DNA of 64,000 nt. Source: CAXMRP01 sp965216515. GTDB lineage: Bacteria > Pseudomonadota > Alphaproteobacteria > Rhizobiales > Afifellaceae. Positions 8,662 through 17,663 of this stretch are shown in pieces; the first letter of the stretch is position 1, and every line of letters begins with the position of its first letter. Location: NCBI GenBank assembly GCA_965216515.1, contig OZ244173.1, positions 2,046,001 to 2,110,000 of the forward strand, read 5' to 3'. A program made the translations under genes and the position numbers. Under the pieces are notes generated by a model. The model saw only the letters and a program-made list of their open reading frames with translations. It had not been told where the DNA came from and ran no database searches.

Positions 8662-9819
8662 TCAGTCAGCCTGCTGGGGCTTCGCCGTCGCGGTCGGCCG
8701 TTCCTTGCCAATATAGGCGTCGGACTGCATTTCAATCAGCCGCGAGGCTGTTCGCGCAAAGGCATGGGCTTCGTGGCCGTCGGTCCCGGTCCAAAGGCGC
8801 TCAGCCGGTTTTTCGGCGGAGATCACCAGTTTGACGCCATTGTCGTAGAGCGTGTCGATCAGATTGATGAACCGCCGCGCCTCATTGCGGCTTCGACTGT
8901 CCATGGCCGGCACATCGGCGATGATCATTGTATGAAAGGCCCGCGCCAGTTTGAGATAGTCCGCCGCGCCAAGCGGCTGGCGGCACAGATCGTCGAACGA
9001 AAACCGGGCAACGCCGCCGGCCGCCTGCGGCACGCCGATCTCCCGCCCCTTGTGGGTGATTGCGGTTGGCTCGCCGCGGGTTTTGCCTGTCAGTTGCGTG
9101 AAGAACCGGTCAAGCGTCATGTCCGCCGCGAGCCCCAGGGGCGTCACATAGACCGGGACCGAGCCAAGTTTTTCCAGCCGGTAGTCGCGCGGCGCATCGA
9201 GATGGAACACCGCCATGTGCTGCTTCAAAAGCGCCAGGAACGGCAGGAACAGCGCCCGGTTGAGGCCGCCCTTGTAGAGGTCGCCCGGCGGCGTATTGGA
9301 GGTCGCGACCACGGTGACACCGCGGGCAAACAATCGCTCAAACAACCGCCCGAGGATCATGGCATCGGCGATGTCGGTTACCGCGAATTCGTCAAAACAC
9401 AGGAGTTGCGTCACATCGGCGATCGCATCGGCGGCCGGCACGATCGGGTCGCCGGCTTCGCCCTGTTTCGCTTTCAGTTCCGCCCGCAAGCCGTGGATGC
9501 GTTCGTGAACGTCGGCCATGAATTCGTGAAAGTGCAGGCGTTGCTTTTTGCCCACCGGCGCATCGGCGAAGAATATGTCCATCAGCATGGTCTTGCCGCG
9601 GCCGACGGGACCCCAGATATAGAGCCCGCGCACCGGCGCCGGCTTGGCGCCCTTCGAAAAAATCCATCCAAGCGCGCTCTTCTTGCTGGTCAGCTGGCGT
9701 TCCGCCAGCGCATCGGCCAGGTCGTCGAGCCGATCGGCGAGTCGGCGTTGTATGGCGTCCGGATCCAGATGATCGGCCGCCGCCTGCGTTTCATAATGCC
9801 GGCGTACGGCACGCTCCAT
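8662..9819 (-). CDS. zapE: AFG1/ZapE-family ATPase
   Basis: P-loop ATPase of the AFG1/ZapE family, 385 aa. In Escherichia coli ZapE associates with the division ring; the mitochondrial relative AFG1/LACE1 acts in protein quality control. The Walker A motif is GPVGRGKT (residues 70-77), the Walker B region is LLCFDEFAV, and the sensor region is VVATSNTPPGDLYKGGLNR. The conserved SAEKPAERLW segment lies near the C-terminus. A zapE homologue directly upstream of mdh is a common alphaproteobacterial arrangement. The ATG at 9819 has a closely spaced GGAAG. Confidence 0.92.
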   Translation of the reverse strand: MERAVRRHYETQAAADHLDPDAIQRRLADRLDDLADALAERQLTSKKSALGWIFSKGAKPAPVRGLYIWGPVGRGKTMLMDIFFADAPVGKKQRLHFHEFMADVHERIHGLRAELKAKQGEAGDPIVPAADAIADVTQLLCFDEFAVTDIADAMILGRLFERLFARGVTVVATSNTPPGDLYKGGLNRALFLPFLALLKQHMAVFHLDAPRDYRLEKLGSVPVYVTPLGLAADMTLDRFFTQLTGKTRGEPTAITHKGREIGVPQAAGGVARFSFDDLCRQPLGAADYLKLARAFHTMIIADVPAMDSRSRNEARRFINLIDTLYDNGVKLVISAEKPAERLWTGTDGHEAHAFARTASRLIEMQSDAYIGKERPTATAKPQQAD

Positions 9820-9920
9820 CTTCCGGTTCCGATCTGAAATTCCCGGCGCGAAAGCGGCGGTTTAATGCACCGGCGCGCCCGCAGGCAAGCCCGCATCAGG
9901 TATTGGCGGAAATCGCCGCG

Positions 9921-10244
9921 TCAGGCTTCCGGGCCGAGACTTGAAGGATCGATCGGCATGTCCTCCCAGTCCTGGCCCGCCGCAATGATGCAGGCGCTGC
10001 CGTTGACCCGGATCAGCAGGATCGTCCAGCTGCCCTTGGCCGACACATAGACTTCCACCAGATTGGTCTGGTTGACGGTGCCGAATGCCTTTGGCGCTTC
10101 AAGATATTTCTTGGCCAGAGTTTTGACGATTTCCTTGTGCGGACCGCAACTGGCCAGTGCCGGCGTCGCTGTCAGCGCGACTGCGCCGGTCAACAGTGCC
10201 AGCGCGAGATTTCGCGCAGAATGCTTGGTCAAAGAACCCTCCAT
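9921..10244 (-). CDS. Small secreted hypothetical protein
   Basis: I do not recognise this 107-residue protein. A signal peptide is evident: a basic N-terminus (TKHSARN), the hydrophobic run LALALLTGAVALTATPA, and an ALASC cleavage region, predicting a periplasmic protein of about 75 residues. The mature part contains a segment VEVYVSAKGSWTILLIRVNGSACIIAAG that resembles short exported proteins of unknown function in Rhizobiales. The start is ambiguous: the ATG at 10244 has only a weak site, whereas GGAGGG lies just before an in-frame TTG at 10232 that would still keep the whole signal peptide. Confidence 0.7.
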   Translation of the reverse strand: MEGSLTKHSARNLALALLTGAVALTATPALASCGPHKEIVKTLAKKYLEAPKAFGTVNQTNLVEVYVSAKGSWTILLIRVNGSACIIAAGQDWEDMPIDPSSLGPEA

Positions 10245-10463
10245 GCGGCCTGCGGCGCGTCACGACGGGTTCCAATTGGGATGTCCGAAACCCGTTGGTT
10301 CGGACCGTAGCCTGGTGGCGAATTGGTCCAGCCTGCGCCCATATGGTTAACGGGATCTTAAACCGGCCGGAATAGGCACATCCGGATTGCGGTGACGTCT
10401 GCCCGCGGGCGGCGATTTCGTTCCGCTCCGTCGCCGCGCCGGCCCGCCGTTCGTGGACGGTTT

Positions 10464-11036
10464 CTAGCGGAACACAGATATGCCGCTGCCCTTTTCCGTC
10501 TGCCCCTCGAAGCGGGTTTTCGTTGCCGCATAGAGCAGCGCCACCTGCGCCCCGCCATTGTCGTAGAGCGAGACCTGTTGTCCGGTCAGGTTCCACGCCG
10601 AAATCGCCTGCAGGGAGGTCGATCCGCAGCCCTTGGTGGTGGCGCGATAGCCGCCGGACCAGGTTGTCAGCGACATGAACAGCTGACAGCGGTCGCCGTC
10701 GGCGGTCACGGTCCAGCCGCCCAGAAGATCCGTCCGGCCGATCAGCAGATTGCTGGATCCGCCGGGTGCCGGGCCGGCGACCGCCTGTTCGCCGATCGAA
10801 GCAACCTGTTCAGACTCGCCCCCGCCCGCCGCCTGCGAATCGGCGCCGACTGCCGAAAACTGGCCCTGGTCGAACGCCCCCGGCGGCGGCAGGGTCGATT
10901 GCTCCACATCACCGGCCGGGGCGGCCGCCAGCGGGCGAATCCGCCCTGATTTGCCGGGAAGCGGAATTTGGCAGGCGCTGACAAGCAACACTGCCGCAAG
11001 CAGACCGGTGAACCGGAGGGGGTTTTTTGGCATCAT
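10464..11036 (-). CDS. Omp19/Inh-like outer-membrane lipoprotein (protease-inhibitor fold)
   Basis: This 190-residue lipoprotein starts MMPKNPLRFTGLLAAVLLVSAC; the lipobox LVSAC predicts lipidation of the cysteine. A low-complexity Gly/Ala/Gln linker follows, and the C-terminal 85 residues (LLGGWTVTADGDRCQLF to EGQTEKGSGISVFR) match the AprI/Inh metalloprotease-inhibitor fold found in Brucella Omp19. Two cysteines about 35 residues apart fit the expected disulfide. Known family roles are inhibition of proteases or surface exposure; the target here is not inferable. The frame is open upstream to 11243, but only the starts at 11033-11036 put the lipobox in place. Confidence 0.8.
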   Translation of the reverse strand: MMPKNPLRFTGLLAAVLLVSACQIPLPGKSGRIRPLAAAPAGDVEQSTLPPPGAFDQGQFSAVGADSQAAGGGESEQVASIGEQAVAGPAPGGSSNLLIGRTDLLGGWTVTADGDRCQLFMSLTTWSGGYRATTKGCGSTSLQAISAWNLTGQQVSLYDNGGAQVALLYAATKTRFEGQTEKGSGISVFR

Positions 11037-11184
11037 ACTGTCACACATTGGGCATGAAAGTGGTCGAAAATGGAGTCGCCATGTTCGATTCGCCGATGAC
11101 ACTCCGACTTGACCCACCTTCTGGCACGTCCTACCTCGTTTGTCACGAAAGTGCCCCGAAGGCCTATCGCCGGGAGCGAGCCCG

Positions 11185-12066
11185 ATGACCGATGCATCCA
11201 CCGCCGCCGTGCGTGTGCGAACGGCGGCCCATCGCGACCACATCGTCGATCAGTTGATCGCCGAGCGCGGGCAGCGGCTTGTCACAAGCCCCTTCTGGCC
11301 GGTTGTCAAGCCATTCCTGTATCGCATTCTTCACTACCGTGAAGCGGTAACCATGGCCGATTCCATCGGCCCCCTGAGCGGCCAGTTGGCGCTGGACTAT
11401 ACAAGCGGCATTCTCGATCTCGACGTTCGCGCCGCCGGCCTTGAGCGCATCCCGCAATCCGGTGCCTTCATCCTTGCCGCCAATCATCCCACCGGCATTG
11501 CCGACGGCGTGGCCGTCTTCGACGCCTTGAAGGCGATCCGCCGCGATGTCTCCATCTTCTGCAACCGAGACGCCATCCGCGTCAGCCCGAACCTGGACGA
11601 TGTCCTGATCCCGGTGGAGTGGCGCGACCAGCACCGCACCCGCAGCAAGACCAAGGAAACCCTGCGCCTGACCGCGCGTGCTTTTGCGGAGGACCGGGCC
11701 ATTGTCCTGTTTCCGGCCGGCCGCATCGCCTACTGGCGCAACGGCGGCCTGAACGAACGCGATTGGCAGCAATCGATCGTCACCCTGGCCCGCAAACACC
11801 AGGCGCCGATCGTGCCGATCCATGTCCGGGCCCGCAATTCCTGGTTGTTTTACTGGTTCGCCAACTGGAATACGGAACTGCGCGACATGACCGTGTTCCA
11901 CGAACTGCTGAACAAGCGCGGCGGCACGTTCGAAATGACGGTCGGCAAGATGATCGAGCCCGATCGCCTGAAGGGCGATGCGTCCGACATCACCCGCCGT
12001 CTCCAGGAACATTGTGTCGCCCGCCTTGCCGCCGACGCCGATGTGGAGTTCGATTCCCGCATCTGA
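11185..12066 (+). CDS. PlsC-like 1-acylglycerol-3-phosphate acyltransferase family protein
   Basis: A 293-residue lysophospholipid acyltransferase-type protein, probably membrane-associated and acting in phospholipid or acyl-lipid synthesis. The acyltransferase motif appears as NHPTGIADG, with one more residue between His and Asp than the canonical HxxxxD. The second signature is FPAGRIAYW in place of FPEGTRS, followed by APIVPIHV. This divergent set is seen in alphaproteobacterial members whose acceptor is unclear. GGGAG eight bases before the ATG supports the start; a longer frame opens at 11140. It is divergent from the Omp19-like gene, with 148 bp between them. Confidence 0.8.
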   Translation: MTDASTAAVRVRTAAHRDHIVDQLIAERGQRLVTSPFWPVVKPFLYRILHYREAVTMADSIGPLSGQLALDYTSGILDLDVRAAGLERIPQSGAFILAANHPTGIADGVAVFDALKAIRRDVSIFCNRDAIRVSPNLDDVLIPVEWRDQHRTRSKTKETLRLTARAFAEDRAIVLFPAGRIAYWRNGGLNERDWQQSIVTLARKHQAPIVPIHVRARNSWLFYWFANWNTELRDMTVFHELLNKRGGTFEMTVGKMIEPDRLKGDASDITRRLQEHCVARLAADADVEFDSRI

Positions 12067-12099
12067 CGGCGCGCCGCACGCGATACGGTCTCGCCGACC

Positions 12100-12708
12100 C
12101 TAGCTCTTGGGGATGCCCCGATAGGCCGCCTTGCCCCACACCTGTTTGACCCGCCGGTCGCGTCCGCATTGCGACCGGTAGAACCGGTAGCGCAGCGGAC
12201 GTTTGACATGATAGTTCTGGTGATATTCCTCCGCCGGCCAGAACGTGCCGGCATCGCGCACCGGCGTCACCACCTGCGGCTTGATGGCCTTCTGCACCGC
12301 CGCCTTGGAGCGTTTGGCGATCTGCTTCTGCTTGCCGTTAAGGGCGAACACCGCCGTTGTGTATGAGTGGCCGCGATCGCAGAACTGGCCGCCGGCATCG
12401 GTGGGATCGACGGAACGCCAGAAGACATCCAGCATCTGCCCATAGCTGATCACCGACGGGTCGTAGGTGATTTTCACCGCGCCCAGATGTCCGGATTTCA
12501 CATAGCTCTTGTAGGTGGGGTTGTCGCCGGCGCCGCCGATATAGCCGGAGACCGTCTCCAGCACCCCGGGCACATGGTCGAAATCGCTCTCCACACACCA
12601 GAAGCAGCCGCCGGCAAAGATCGCCGTCTCGGTCCCGGCGTTCTGGGCCTGGGCCGTGCCGAGAAAGACCGTGACAACCACCCCGGCCATCGCCAGCCAT
12701 CTGCCCAT
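12100..12708 (-). CDS. msrA: Secreted peptide-methionine (S)-S-oxide reductase MsrA
   Basis: Repairs methionine-S-sulfoxide in proteins. From the chosen start the 202-residue protein has a signal peptide (MGRWLAMAGVVVTVFLGTAQA), so it should act in the periplasm rather than the cytoplasm. The catalytic motif is GGCFWC with nucleophile C35, and the family blocks SGYIGG, YDPSVISYGQMLDVFW and AEEYHQNY are intact. A cysteine in RSQCGRD near the C-terminus may be the resolving residue. GGAG six bases before the ATG at 12708 favours it over ATG 12720. Thiol recycling by an exported reductant is implied but not encoded nearby. Confidence 0.92.
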   Translation of the reverse strand: MGRWLAMAGVVVTVFLGTAQAQNAGTETAIFAGGCFWCVESDFDHVPGVLETVSGYIGGAGDNPTYKSYVKSGHLGAVKITYDPSVISYGQMLDVFWRSVDPTDAGGQFCDRGHSYTTAVFALNGKQKQIAKRSKAAVQKAIKPQVVTPVRDAGTFWPAEEYHQNYHVKRPLRYRFYRSQCGRDRRVKQVWGKAAYRGIPKS

Positions 12709-12840
12709 TGCCGTCTCCATCTGTCCGTGTTGCACCAGCAAACGCAGTCCTTGCGCGGCCCGCAGACAAGCGCAAGCCAACTGCGTTCACATCACCGCAA
12801 TCGCATCGTGAACCGGACCCGCCGGCGGTGTGACCGCGCC

Positions 12841-13290
12841 CTAAGGCGCCACCGCCGCTCCGGTCAGCTTGCCGAGCGCGCCGGCCATGGTCTGGAATAC
12901 CTTGTCGGCGCCCGCGATCCCGTAGCGGGCCTTCAGCGCCTGGGGATCGAGATAGCCGACCCTGGTCGTGCCGCCATCATCCCAGACCAGGACCTTCAGC
13001 GGCAGATCCAGGCCGATCTCCGCGTTTGCCGCGATCAGCGGCGTGCCGAGCTTCGGATTGCCGAAGATCACCACGGTCTCGTCGGCGATGGGCGAGCCGA
13101 TCGACTGCGCGCCGGCGGCATGGTCCACGATCGCGAACACCCTGGCGCCGGCGCCTTCCACGGCCGCGGTGAACTTCGCCACCGTATCGGCGACCGAATG
13201 GGGGCTTTCCTTGGTGATCCAGCCTTCGGCGGCAATCGACAGCCCCGTCGAACTGATCAGGAAGAAAGCGGCAAGAAGCGTGCTGTACAT
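12841..13290 (-). CDS. DUF302 domain protein with signal peptide
   Basis: The 149-residue product has a signal peptide (MYSTLLAAFFLISSTGLSIAA) followed by a single DUF302 domain spanning the rest. Family features are SVADTVAKFTAAVEGAGARVFAIVDHAAGA and FGNPKLGTPLIAANAEIGLDLPLKVLVWDD. DUF302 proteins are small alpha/beta proteins of uncertain function, often exported. GGGAG six bases before ATG 13290 decides the start over the ATG at 13311. It lies downstream of, and on the same strand as, the unknown gene at 13380-13982. Confidence 0.85.
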   Translation of the reverse strand: MYSTLLAAFFLISSTGLSIAAEGWITKESPHSVADTVAKFTAAVEGAGARVFAIVDHAAGAQSIGSPIADETVVIFGNPKLGTPLIAANAEIGLDLPLKVLVWDDGGTTRVGYLDPQALKARYGIAGADKVFQTMAGALGKLTGAAVAP

Positions 13291-13379
13291 GATCGTCTCC
13301 CGGTTGGACACCCGATATTCTGGTCATCCAATTCGGCGCGACGATGACGTTCAAATAAACAACGCGTTATCGGGAATAA

Positions 13380-13982
13380 TCAGGCGGTCTGCACGGTCCG
13401 CGATTTCTGGCATAGCGGATAGGTTTCGGTGAACTGCCTGATCGCGTCCGCCATCGCGGCGAAAGACGGGCCATGGAAATAGAGCGCGGTCTCGCGCGGC
13501 CCCTGCCAGTGACCCTGATACCGGCCTTTGTCGCCAAGCAGTTTGGTGCACTCTTCCAGCACTGTATCGAAATCGCTGTTGGCATAAACCTCATCCGGCA
13601 GGTCGACGCCATTGAGATAAAGCGCCAAGCCTTCATTTGCCCCAAACGGGATTTCCCGACCATCATCCTCGACGATCAGCTTGGAGCCTTTCGTCGCGCC
13701 CAGCGCCTCCAGACAGGCGATAATCTGCCCCAGTGTCTTGTCGGTTGCGCTCAGGACGCCGATTTCCACGTCACAGAATGCAACTTCGCTTTCCTCGCCA
13801 AGCTGCGTGCCGCCTCCGGTCACCTCGCCAACCTGATCGGCCTTCAGCATTTCGTCGAGCGGATCTTCGTAGCGGTCGCCGCGATCTATCGGCATCAGCC
13901 GCGCATTCATCCGCGCTGTGACAATTTCATATTCCGGCACCGGCTCCGTCTTCGCCGCACCACCAAACAGGCGCCCTAACAT
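13380..13982 (-). CDS. Hypothetical protein, 200 aa
   Basis: I do not recognise this protein. It has no signal peptide or membrane segment and is acidic and probably cytoplasmic, with recognisable alpha/beta periodicity (GQIIACLEALGATKGSKLIV, GLALYLNGVDLPDEVYANSDFDTVLEECTKLL). The phrase GRYQGHWQGPRETALYFHGPSFAAMADAIRQF suggests a compact domain near the C-terminus. GGAGG seven bases before the ATG gives strong support for translation. It lies between the DUF302 gene and sdhB; 130 bp separate it from sdhB, so cotranscription with sdh is unlikely but possible. Confidence 0.8.
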   Translation of the reverse strand: MLGRLFGGAAKTEPVPEYEIVTARMNARLMPIDRGDRYEDPLDEMLKADQVGEVTGGGTQLGEESEVAFCDVEIGVLSATDKTLGQIIACLEALGATKGSKLIVEDDGREIPFGANEGLALYLNGVDLPDEVYANSDFDTVLEECTKLLGDKGRYQGHWQGPRETALYFHGPSFAAMADAIRQFTETYPLCQKSRTVQTA

Positions 13983-14112
13983 CGCTTACCTCCGATTCTG
14001 CCACGAGAAGGTCCGGCATACCGGTGTGGCATTGGCATTCGGTGAAGGAGACCGATCGAATTTGAGCGGATAGCTTGGGCCAGGCTGCGAATTTTCAAGC
14101 TGCGAACAGCGC

Positions 14113-14892
14113 CTAAACCCGTCTCTCCACCATCATCTTCTTGATCTCGGCAATGGCTTTGGCCGGGTTCAGACCCTTGGGACAGGTCTGGGTGCAGTTC
14201 ATGATCGTATGACAGCGATAGAGCCGGAACGGATCCTCCAGATCGTCGAGCCGTTCGCCGGTGGCCTCGTCCCGGCTGTCGATCAGCCAGCGATAGGCCT
14301 GCAAAAGCGCCGCCGGCCCGAGATACCGGTCGCCGTTCCACCAGTAGGAGGGGCAGGCGGTGGAACAGCTCGCGCACAGGATGCACTCGTAGAGCCCGTC
14401 GAGCAGCTCCCGGTCCTCGTGGCTCTGCCGCCATTCGCCCTGCGGCGTCGGCGAGGCGGTTTGCAGCCACGGCTCGATAAAGGCGTGCTGGGCGTAAAAC
14501 CGCGACAGGTCCGGCACCAGGTCCTTGACCACATTCGTGCTCGGCAACGGATAGACCTTTACCGGTCCGTCCACCTCATCCATGCCCTTGGTGCATGCCA
14601 GCGAATTCATGCCGTCGATATTCATGGCGCACGAGCCGCAGATACCCTCCCGGCAGGAGCGGCGCAGCGTCAGCGTCGGATCGATCTTGTTCTTGATCCA
14701 CAACAACGCGTCGAGCACCATCGGTCCGCAGTCACCGGTGTCGACATGATAGGTGTCAATCCGCGGATTGGCGCCGCGATCCGGATCCCAGCGATAAACG
14801 CGGAATTCCCGGGTCGCCGAAGCGCTCTCCGGCTTCGGCCACGTCTTGCCTTCGGTAACCGTGGAGTTCTTGGGAAGGGTCAGTTGAACCAT
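14113..14892 (-). CDS. sdhB: Succinate dehydrogenase iron-sulfur subunit
   Basis: Electron-transfer subunit of complex II, 259 aa. The N-terminal plant-type ferredoxin domain carries the [2Fe-2S] ligands in CREGICGSC and a distal cysteine in LACTKG. The C-terminal domain carries CILCASCSTACPS and CHTIMNCTQTCPKGLNP, ligands of the [4Fe-4S] and [3Fe-4S] clusters. It starts 12 bp after sdhA, the last gene of sdhCDAB. A small UUCG-capped hairpin just beyond its stop is too short to call as a terminator. Confidence 0.97.
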   Translation of the reverse strand: MVQLTLPKNSTVTEGKTWPKPESASATREFRVYRWDPDRGANPRIDTYHVDTGDCGPMVLDALLWIKNKIDPTLTLRRSCREGICGSCAMNIDGMNSLACTKGMDEVDGPVKVYPLPSTNVVKDLVPDLSRFYAQHAFIEPWLQTASPTPQGEWRQSHEDRELLDGLYECILCASCSTACPSYWWNGDRYLGPAALLQAYRWLIDSRDEATGERLDDLEDPFRLYRCHTIMNCTQTCPKGLNPAKAIAEIKKMMVERRV

Positions 14893-14904
14893 GGTCTCAG
14901 CGCC

Positions 14905-16752
14905 TCAGTAAACCCGTTCCTTCGGTTCGATATACTGGATGTCGTTGGTCAGCGTGTAGGTGTGGACCGGCCGGTCGTCCAGCCGCACCGCGCGGCTCGC
15001 CTCGTCGACGTAGGCCAGCGTATGCTTCATCCAGTTCTCATCATCGCGCCCGGGATAATCTTCCCGCGCATGCGCACCGCGGCTTTCTTCCCGGTTGGCG
15101 GCCGAATTCATCGTCGCCACCGCCTGAACGATCAGATTCTGATATTCAAGCGTTTCGATCATGTCGCTGTTCCAGATCAGCGACCGGTCGGTGACCTTCA
15201 CATCGTCCGAACCGGTCCACACGTCATGGATCAGGTCGCGGCCCTCCTCCAGCACCTCACCGGTGCGGAAGACGGCGCAATTGGTCTGCATCACCCGCTG
15301 CATCCGGTCGCGCAGCACCGCTGTCGGCGTATTGCCATCGGCATGGCGCGCCGCATCGAGCCGGCCGAGCGCCCGCTCATCGGCATCGGCCGGCAGTTCG
15401 GGGTGCCGCTCGCCGGGCGTGATCGTTTCCGCACACCGGTCGCCGGCGGCGCGTCCGAACACCACCAGGTCGATCAGCGAGTTGGAGCCCAGCCGGTTGG
15501 CCCCGTGGACCGACACGCAGGCCGCCTCGCCCACCGCCATCAGTCCCGGCACCACGCCATCGGGATCGCCATCGATCTTGGTCAGCACCTCGCCGTGATA
15601 ATTGGTCGGGATGCCGCCCATATTGTAATGCACGGTCGGCAGCACCGGGATCGGTTCGCGGGTAACGTCGACGCCGGCAAAGATCCGCGCCGATTCCGAT
15701 ATACCCGGCAGCCGCTCGCCAAGCACCGCCGGATCGAGATGTTCAAGGTGAAGATGGATGTGGTCGCCTTCCGCGCCGACGCCGCGGCCTTCGCGGATTT
15801 CCATGGTCATCGACCGTGACACCACGTCGCGCGACGCCAGATCCTTGGCCGAGGGTGCGTAGCGCTCCATGAAGCGTTCGCCCTCACGGTTGGTCAGATA
15901 GCCGCCCTCGCCGCGCGCCCCTTCGGTAATCAGGCAACCGGCACCGTAGATGCCGGTCGGGTGGAACTGCACGAACTCCATGTCCTGAAGCGGCAGGCCG
16001 GCGCGCAGCACCATGCCGCCGCCGTCGCCCGTGCAGGTATGGGCCGAAGTGCAGGAGAAATAGGCGCGCCCGTAGCCGCCGGTCGCCAGCACCGTCTTGT
16101 GGGCGCGGAACCGGTGCACCGACCCGTCCTCCAGGCAGATGGCGATCACGCCCCGGCAGGCGCCGTCATCCATGATCAGATCGATGGCGAAATACTCGAT
16201 GAAGAATTCCGCCGCGTGCCGCAGCGACTGGCCATACATGGTGTGCAGCATGGCATGGCCGGTCCGGTCGGCCGCTGCGCAGGTGCGCTGGGCGATGCCC
16301 TCGCCGTAATTGGTGGTCATGCCGCCGAACGGCCGCTGGTAGATTTTGCCCTCTTCGGTACGCGAGAACGGCACGCCCCAATGCTCCAGCTCGTAGACCG
16401 CTTCCGGCGCATTGCGGGTCAGATATTCAATGGCGTCCTGGTCGCCCAGCCAGTCCGACCCCTTGACCGTGTCATACATGTGCCAGCGCCAGTCGTCGGG
16501 ACCCATATTGCCGAGCGCCGCGGAAATGCCGCCCTGCGCCGCGACCGTATGCGAGCGTGTCGGGAACACCTTTGTGATGCATGCCGTCCGCAAGCCCGCC
16601 TGCGCCGCGCCAACCGTTGTCCGCAAGCCCGCCCCGCCGGCGCCCACCACAACCACGTCAAAGGCATGATCGGTGACCGGATACGCCTTGCCGTTCGCGC
16701 CCGGTGCCGCCGCGCCGTTTTCCGGTCCGCCATTCTTCCTTGCCTTCGCCAA
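14905..16752 (-). CDS. sdhA: Succinate dehydrogenase flavoprotein subunit (TTG start inferred)
   Basis: Catalytic FAD subunit of complex II, oxidising succinate to fumarate. FAD-binding GAGGAGL, the covalent flavin histidine in RSHTVAAQGGISAALG, and active-site segments EFVQFHPTGIYGAG and PTVHYNMGGIPTNY are all present. No in-frame ATG exists between the upstream stop and the FAD domain. GGAGG lies six bases before an in-frame TTG at 16752, two bases past the sdhD stop, giving 615 aa. The upstream alternative at 16788 would overlap the end of sdhD by 34 bases and lacks support. Function is certain; the start is inference. Confidence 0.95.
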   Translation of the reverse strand: MAKARKNGGPENGAAAPGANGKAYPVTDHAFDVVVVGAGGAGLRTTVGAAQAGLRTACITKVFPTRSHTVAAQGGISAALGNMGPDDWRWHMYDTVKGSDWLGDQDAIEYLTRNAPEAVYELEHWGVPFSRTEEGKIYQRPFGGMTTNYGEGIAQRTCAAADRTGHAMLHTMYGQSLRHAAEFFIEYFAIDLIMDDGACRGVIAICLEDGSVHRFRAHKTVLATGGYGRAYFSCTSAHTCTGDGGGMVLRAGLPLQDMEFVQFHPTGIYGAGCLITEGARGEGGYLTNREGERFMERYAPSAKDLASRDVVSRSMTMEIREGRGVGAEGDHIHLHLEHLDPAVLGERLPGISESARIFAGVDVTREPIPVLPTVHYNMGGIPTNYHGEVLTKIDGDPDGVVPGLMAVGEAACVSVHGANRLGSNSLIDLVVFGRAAGDRCAETITPGERHPELPADADERALGRLDAARHADGNTPTAVLRDRMQRVMQTNCAVFRTGEVLEEGRDLIHDVWTGSDDVKVTDRSLIWNSDMIETLEYQNLIVQAVATMNSAANREESRGAHAREDYPGRDDENWMKHTLAYVDEASRAVRLDDRPVHTYTLTNDIQYIEPKERVY

Positions 16753-16754
16753 GA

Positions 16755-17144
16755 TCAGCCTCCGAACGAAATCTTCAGGATCGCCCACACGCAGAGGATC
16801 CCGATCGCGGCGGCAAACAGCGTGTTGCCGATCAGGCAGGCGAACTTGAGCACTTCGCCCTTGACATAGTCCTCGATGATGACCTGCATGCCGAGCCGCA
16901 TGTGTATGACGGCGGACAGAATGACCGCCAGCACGATGGCCGCGACAAGCGGATGGCCCAGAACGGCCACCGCATCGCCATGGCTTGCGCCGTTGGTGGC
17001 GATCACGATGGCGATGAACGCGACGATCAGCGGCACGTTGGCGATCGCCGTCAGTCGCTGACGGACAAAGTGCCCGGTGCCGTCACCGGCCGAGCCAAGT
17101 CCGCGTACCTTGCCCAGAGGTGTCCGGAAATCCTGTCTTGGCAT
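16755..17144 (-). CDS. sdhD: Succinate dehydrogenase membrane anchor subunit D
   Basis: A 129-residue membrane anchor with three hydrophobic segments. The motif SAVIHMRLGMQVIIEDYVKGE carries the conserved histidine expected to bind haem b and the aspartate-tyrosine pair near the quinone site. GGAG six bases before the ATG at 17144 decides the start. The gene lies 10 bp after sdhC and 2 bp before the inferred TTG start of sdhA. With SdhC it forms the ubiquinone-reducing membrane part of complex II. Confidence 0.93.
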   Translation of the reverse strand: MPRQDFRTPLGKVRGLGSAGDGTGHFVRQRLTAIANVPLIVAFIAIVIATNGASHGDAVAVLGHPLVAAIVLAVILSAVIHMRLGMQVIIEDYVKGEVLKFACLIGNTLFAAAIGILCVWAILKISFGG

Positions 17145-17154
17145 CACCAACTCC

Positions 17155-17553
17155 TCACCGCACCGCGTACCCGACGATCCAGATGAGCACTGTCAGCGCC
17201 GCCGATCCGGCAATCGTCGCCCAGGCCAGGACCTCGGCTGTTTTGCGCTCCAGGCCCCTGCCGAGATCCCAAACCGCATGACGCAGGCCGCCGAGCATGT
17301 GATGAACCAGCGCCCATGTATAGCCGAACAGGATGAGCCGGCCGATGATCGACCCGAAAAATCCGTTGACAAAATCAAAATAGGCCGGGCCGCTGGCCGC
17401 CGCGATCAGCCACCAGGCCATCAGGATCGTGCCGAAGTAGAGCGCCGTGCCGGTGATCCGGTGCAGGATCGACATCACCATGGTGACCAGCGGCCGAAAC
17501 ACCTGCAAATGCGGCGAGAGCGGGCGGTTCGCGTCAATTCCGGTTTGCGCCAT
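17155..17553 (-). CDS. sdhC: Succinate dehydrogenase cytochrome b556 subunit
   Basis: A 132-residue cytochrome b subunit starting MAQTGIDANRPLSPHLQVFRP. Family signatures are RPLSPHLQVF, SILHRITGTAL (quinone-site serine and arginine), and HHMLGGLRHAVWDLG with the haem histidine. Three membrane helices are visible. The frame continues far upstream, but the family begins at this ATG, which is preceded by AGGATA. It is the first gene of sdhCDAB; its promoter should lie in the 162-bp gap shared with the divergent pyridoxal kinase gene. Confidence 0.95.
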   Translation of the reverse strand: MAQTGIDANRPLSPHLQVFRPLVTMVMSILHRITGTALYFGTILMAWWLIAAASGPAYFDFVNGFFGSIIGRLILFGYTWALVHHMLGGLRHAVWDLGRGLERKTAEVLAWATIAGSAALTVLIWIVGYAVR

Positions 17554-17663
17554 GCTGGATATCCTGTTGTGCGGTGCACCCGACACTAATGCCGCCCGCG
17601 CAACAGTCAATCCATCAGACGTCGCAGGCGGCGGCGGACGGCACCGGCTCCGGCCTTTTGCAT

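Noticed and set aside
10245..10463. A small gene or RNA in the gap between the secreted protein and the Omp19-like gene
   Set aside because: No frame with a ribosome-binding site and no fold stood out; it is probably promoter and untranslated sequence.
14090..14112. UUCG-capped hairpin after sdhB as a terminator
   Set aside because: The stem is only four base pairs and is followed by a mixed A/T stretch, too weak to report.
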